Positions 59,640-64,000 of a DNA stretch of 64,000 bases are shown piece after piece. Where the stretch lies: assembly GCA_030068145.1 (NCBI GenBank), contig JAPJBO010000192.1:124001-188000 (forward strand), read 5' to 3'. How positions within the stretch are numbered: position 1 is the stretch's first letter; the number at the start of each line of letters is the position of its first letter. Below the pieces are notes generated by a model. The model was not told the origin of the DNA, did no database searches, and worked only from the letters and a program-made list of their open reading frames with translations. This DNA is from Diplonema papillatum. Lineage: Eukaryota > Euglenozoa > Diplonemea > Diplonemida > Diplonemidae. A program made the position numbers and the translations under genes.

Positions 59640-59842
59640 GCAAAGCTGTACATATCCCCGTACTCCTCGCAATTACGGCAGTACCATGCGTGATCTATAG
59701 CGTTGCAACTTCCAAGTGCCCTTGCTTACTGGCGCAAAGCAAAGCGGTCCAACCCCTTACATTCTTCACATTTACGTCAGCACCATGTGCGATCAATAGC
59801 TTTACAACTTCCCAGTGACATTCGGCACTGGCCTCAAGCAAG
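59640..59842 (-). pseudogene. Antisense ankyrin scrap (second copy)
   Basis: Duplicate of 54030-54233, including the internal stop and the junction with the plus-strand fragment. Confidence 0.8.
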
Positions 59843-60757
59843 GAACTATGAATGCATCGTGGAAGATCTGGTGAATGGCGACGTCAAGGCCGACGTGAAT
59901 GCTCCCGGTTGCAACGGCGAACCCCCTCTCATCACCGCCCTCAAGAGGCGCGGTAAGATTATTTCAAACACGCTGCTCATGGCCGGTGCCGACGTCAATG
60001 CTTCAGATGGAAACGGTGTCACAGCACTGATGCTTGCTATCTGGAAGAACCTGCCGAGCATTGTGGAATTACTGTTCGACGGCAACGTCAGATTCGATGT
60101 TACAGGGCCCTACGGTAGCGCGCTCTGCTTTGCAATTTGGTCCTACAACGTACGCGTAGTGAAACGATTGGTGAAGGGGCGTGCAAACGTGAATGTTCGA
60201 GAATCGGTCGAGGTTGGTTGCACCGCACTCATGAGTGCAGTTTTGCTCGGGAGTGTGAGAGTCTGAACCTACTGCTGGAGGCCGATGCTGATGTATGTGT
60301 AACAGCAAGAGACTCCGATGGTTGCACAGCTCTCTTGCTTGCAGTGAAGATCGGTACGCGTGTGATGATCAAGGCACTGATCGATCACAAAGCGGATGGC
60401 AATGCTGCAGACGAAGACGGTACCACTGTTCTTATGGCTGCAGTTTGGCGTGACGACGTGGTGGAATCACTGTTGGAGGCTGGTGCCAACGTTCGAGCAA
60501 AAGATAACGCCGGTAACACCGCAATCTCTGTCGCAAGCATGTATGGATACCGTGTGAAAGCAGTGATGGCTGCCGCCGCCAACGGCAAACACATCAAGAC
60601 CCCCAGTCACGATCGTCTCAAGAGAAGTTTGGAACTCCTGGGCGCCATGATTTTGAGGGAGGACATGATGCAGCTTTATTCACTCGGTATACCTATTCGC
60701 CTTTCCGCTCCAAACCCCAAAAGATTCCACGCCGTAGGTTCCATCAACAGTTGTTGA
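59843..60757 (+). pseudogene. Ankyrin gene 3' half, frameshifted second copy
   Basis: Matches 54234-55160. One base is missing at about 60245 (ttttgctcgg against ttttggctcgg), six at about 60455 (two codons), and one at about 60671, which breaks the tail. The reading therefore splits into two overlapping frames (to 60266 and from 60137). Confidence 0.85.
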
Positions 60758-60911
60758 AGAGGAAGCAACGCCCACCACCAGCGCCGTACCACAGGACCGC
60801 TAGCGCCGGAAAGAAGAAAACGTCCTGTGGCCGTAAAAAGAAATACGCGTTCACAAAAGATTTTGAGGTCGTAAAAAGGGTTGTGATCCCCAAGGTTCCC
60901 GAGGGATTGAC

Positions 60912-60976
60912 ATAGTGTGGTACTCATTTGCTTGCAAATGACTCCCCACTAACGCAACAAGACGACGAGGGATTGT
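60912..60976 (+). repeat. Single copy of the 63-bp palindrome repeat
   Basis: Equals the repeats at 55315 and 55634, here without the ORF. Confidence 0.85.
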
Positions 60977-61299
60977 GAATTTTTGTGAAATTCAGACCCC
61001 CGGAATCATCCCAATAATGGGTAACTCTAAGGAAACATGTACTATCTTGATCAACTCTAAGAAAAACCGTACTATCTTGGGTATTGACTCGTCCGGGCTG
61101 CCTGGTTTGCCCAGTGGTTCGACTGTCTGGTCAGTCCGGGCTGGTCGGACTGACTGGTCTGGCCAGGTTCTGTGGTCAACAAATTTTGTTCCCTTATATC
61201 CCAATGGGACAACAAATTTTGTTCCCTTATATCCCAACCCCCCGGCCCCGGGGGAATTGACCACCACGAAAATACCTACACGGCCAGCTAAAAAAGTGC

Positions 61300-61485
61300 T
61301 GCCGGGCTTATTGATCAGTTTTACCGCAGCTGTTTCCGTTCCTACCTTAATGGCAGTGATTAGAGGGGGCTGGTGGTTGAAACCTGCTTTCACGTCGGCG
61401 CTGGCAGTAAGTCTTCCGCAATGTTAACATAGCTACCAGAGACGGCAAGGTTGAGTGGTATCACCGAGGTTCGGCAGCGTTGTGA
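61300..61485 (-). pseudogene. Decayed ankyrin repeats downstream of the 61486 gene
   Basis: Aligns with 33225-33400 of the large ankyrin gene (frame containing HQPPLITAIKVGTETAAVKL) but with deletions and frame changes. It shows that the gene at 61486-62847 was once longer. Confidence 0.7.
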
Positions 61486-62847
61486 TTAACACCATAGAAT
61501 TTGTCGGCAACACTGACGCCGGTGCCCGCTGCCAACAGGATTTTCATGCAGTGTTTCGCGACTGTCTTGGCTTGCCAGAACAAGTGTAGCGCGGTGTGCA
61601 GCATCAACGACGGCACCGGCACTAAGCAGCATCCGCACGACATACGCATGACCACTCAGACTTGCACGGCTGATTGCAGTCAAGCCTTGCTCGTCTACAA
61701 CATCGAGACCGGCACCGAACGATACCAGCAGTTTCGAGATGCGAACATGACCCATCGTACTCGCGTGTATGAGTGCGGTGTCCCCGGTGTTCCAAGTCGC
61801 ATTGACATTTGCCCCGGCGACCAACAAGAGTTCTACCATCCTTGGGAGCCGAAGTTGAACGGCAAGTATCAGAGCGGTGGACCCGCTGTAGGTTGCAGCC
61901 TCGACGTCGGCCTCGGCACTCAGCAGTACTTGTACAACGTCTTCGTGACCTCTGGTACATGCTACATGGAGCGGGGTGTAGAAGTCGTCGTAGCATGCAG
62001 CATTGACGTTGGCGCCGGCATCTATCAAATCTACGACGATGCGCAGGTGTCCATTTTGCGCTGCTCTAAAGAGTGCGGTGTCCCCGTCGCGAGTCGCAGC
62101 ATTGACCGCGATTTCGGCCGCCACCAATGCCTTCACCACGTTTCCGTAGCCCTTGTCACTCGCGGCAATCAGCGCGGTGCAGCCATCGATGCCGAATGTC
62201 GCATCAGTGCGAGCACCGGCTCTCACCAGAAACTCGACGATGTCTGGGCAATTCATCAGGCTCGCAGCGACGATTGCGGTCTTGCCGTCTTTGGGTTGCA
62301 CGTCGACATCGGCACCGTGCCAGTTCAATGCTTGTACAATGGGTAATGACCGATGCCAACTCGCAAAGATGAGTGCAGTTACACCTTGTCGGCAGCAAGT
62401 GTTGGTATCGGCACCAGCGCGTATCAGCATGCTCACAAGGCCTTCAGCGCATAACTTGACTGCATGCATTAGTGCGGTGGCCCCGAAGCGGTTCACCGTG
62501 TTGACGAAAGCATGGGCCGCCAACAGCTGTTCCACGACGGCTACACGACCGAACTGGCATGCGTAAATCAGTGCAGTGTCACCGTCTCTTGCTTGTACAG
62601 CATTGACGTTGGCACCGGCCTTCGTCAGCTCTGCCACAACGGCTTCGTGGCCCAGCCGACTTGCAAGCATGAGAGCTGATATGCCGAACGTGTTCGTGTC
62701 ATCAATACTGCTTAAACTGCCTGTCCGTAGCAGTTCCTTCACAATCTCTGCGTCCCCTTGATGTACCGCGAGTATGAGTTTCGATGCTCCCAGCGTCACT
62801 TCTTCGGGCACGGTATTCCTGTGGGAATGTGGGGCTTTCAAAGACAA
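61486..62847 (-). CDS. Ankyrin-repeat protein, truncated, start codon altered
   Basis: 453 codons open, about 12 ankyrin repeats, collinear with the N-terminal half of the 867-residue gene (VTLGASKLILAVHQGDAEIV; FGISALMLASRLGHEAVVAE). The ATG of that paralog (ATGCCGAAAGAA) is GTGCCCGAAGAA here (about 62813), and no upstream ATG is in frame (the frame opens with TTG). The C-terminus leaves the ankyrin frame at NPVGSGHRRQCC and stops. Probably a pseudogene or one needing an upstream exon. Confidence 0.65.
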   Translation of the reverse strand: MSLKAPHSHRNTVPEEVTLGASKLILAVHQGDAEIVKELLRTGSLSSIDDTNTFGISALMLASRLGHEAVVAELTKAGANVNAVQARDGDTALIYACQFGRVAVVEQLLAAHAFVNTVNRFGATALMHAVKLCAEGLVSMLIRAGADTNTCCRQGVTALIFASWHRSLPIVQALNWHGADVDVQPKDGKTAIVAASLMNCPDIVEFLVRAGARTDATFGIDGCTALIAASDKGYGNVVKALVAAEIAVNAATRDGDTALFRAAQNGHLRIVVDLIDAGANVNAACYDDFYTPLHVACTRGHEDVVQVLLSAEADVEAATYSGSTALILAVQLRLPRMVELLLVAGANVNATWNTGDTALIHASTMGHVRISKLLVSFGAGLDVVDEQGLTAISRASLSGHAYVVRMLLSAGAVVDAAHRATLVLASQDSRETLHENPVGSGHRRQCCRQILWC

Positions 62848-63333
62848 TTGTTGGCTTCCAAAGATACCGCCGTAATCATACTACCCGTGTTTAAGTCGGA
62901 TAGCCAAACCCCCTTGTTTGTTGGCAAGAAAGCAAATCCATCTTTAACCCCGCGAGTAAGGTTATGGTACCTACGAAGGTTTCGGCACGGTCACCCCATC
63001 AGCCGCATCTTCGCGACCTTGTTCTCTAAGAGTCTGAGGTTGCTTCTCCATAGGTTCAACACGTGGCTGAAATCGCAAGAGACAATTCCTGTAGCGGTGT
63101 CTTCGTGGTGATACTGAAACGCACCTATTCAGCTCTTGCGAATGACCTTCGTCCGTGCAAGCTACGAGTGCTTGACCACGTTCATTTGCCGTGCAACAGG
63201 CAAAACGGATCGGATGAGCGAATGACGAAGTCAGGCACCAACAGTCACTCAAGACCATGTTCGACAGACTATGTTGACACAGTGTGCAGCTCACCGCTCA
63301 TGCTACGCCTACAATGCCTACCCCCCCCCTTGA
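62848..63333. other. No recognised gene
   Basis: Short frames on both strands; no repeat or family feature. Confidence 0.4.
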
Positions 63334-63747
63334 TTAAGAGATGAACACCGAGACACCGTCAAAACCCAAAAATTTCATCCATCTTAAAAACAGGGGGTGG
63401 GTATGAAGCAGACATCCAACTAGGAAGGTAAAGGAACAAACACACCTTCCGATGTTTTCTGGATCAGTCGTGAACAAAGCCGCAACATCGGTTTCTGTAC
63501 CTGAGGCAGCACCGGACGCCGCAAGTGCTTTCACTCTAGCCTCGTCACCGCTCTGACTTGCGGTTATGAGTGCCATGTTGACATTCTTGCGAGCTATGCT
63601 TCCTGTCATTTTCATTTTCTTCCTGTCGGGGATCGGATGGTCTAAGGCCGCGGATGCACTTTTGCACAGCTCACAGACTAGGACGCTGCGACGATTGCGT
63701 AGCCGCAAACGACGCATCAGCCAGCTGCTGCTCGAAGCATCACGCAA
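63334..63747 (-). pseudogene. Shortened ankyrin gene
   Basis: Contains one ankyrin repeat (MALITASQSGDEARVKALAA) joined directly to LFTTDPENIGRCV, which matches the C-terminal end (LFMTYPEDVGRCV) of the ankyrin gene at 43321-44196. The six intervening repeats and hydrophobic segment are missing. The frame then runs on into unrelated sequence. Confidence 0.65.
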
Positions 63748-63805
63748 ACAGAAGAGCGAACAGAGACACCTACTCCCAGCCCGGGGGTGTATCGGCCGTC
63801 ACTTA

Positions 63806-64000
<195 letters not shown>

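Larger units (their letters stand above)
58012..60976. repeat. Block duplicated from 51808-55696 (second copy)
   Basis: Same order as the first copy. The 282-bp variant series equals units 0, 3, 4 and 5 of the first, so two adjacent units differ between the blocks. Confidence 0.9.

Overview
This window looks like the nuclear genome of a single-celled or algal eukaryote. The evidence is a predicted GT-AG intron, metazoan/protist-type domains (SAM, PAN/Apple-like, ShK-like cysteine-rich domains, long ankyrin arrays), tyrosine-recombinase (YR) retrotransposons, GC-rich coding blocks in a more AT-rich repetitive background, and long (GT)n/(CA)n microsatellites. No bacterial operon features, rRNA or convincing intact tRNA were seen. 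A clade cannot be fixed from the sequence alone.

Layout. 1-14.2 kb: single-copy-like genes, all on the minus strand. They are a SAM-domain protein running off the left edge, a two-exon Lys-rich/acidic protein (4519 to 2742), an acyl-protein-thioesterase-like protein without its nucleophile serine and surrounded by tandem copies of its own 5' and 3' ends (5.3-7.8 kb), and a 1084-residue membrane-anchored serine beta-lactamase-like protein with ShK- and PAN-like modules. 14.2-27.2 kb: a segmental copy of the beta-lactamase locus with the gene body missing, a relic RNase H, a homogenised 99-bp ankyrin array, a four-copy ~181-bp tandem repeat, a small ankyrin gene, RT relics, a hairpin element with a small conserved ORF, and solo YR-element ends. 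27.3-43.3 kb: two YR retroelements (gag, YR, RT-RNase H on the minus strand) with split direct repeats, flanking an 867-residue ankyrin gene and an older relic. 43.3-64 kb: ankyrin genes and fragments embedded in a dense mosaic of recent duplications. These include a 1,586-bp tandem duplication, a 282-bp array and a ~3-4 kb block duplicated at 51.8-55.7 and 58.0-61.0 kb. The window ends in a (CA)n tract.

How it fits together. Two groups of sequence dominate: ankyrin paralogs, of which several are intact and others are frameshifted, truncated, inverted or missing internal repeats; and YR retroelements whose ends recombine at a 15-bp core shared by all copies. The most distinctive findings are the YR element architecture and its solo recombinants. 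Next is a 94-codon ORF inside the dispersed repeat: two of its copies differ at five bases, all silent. Third is a Ser/Asp/Arg-rich small ORF with mostly silent divergence next to a long palindromic hairpin. No sequence search could be run; family names rest on motifs read by eye.
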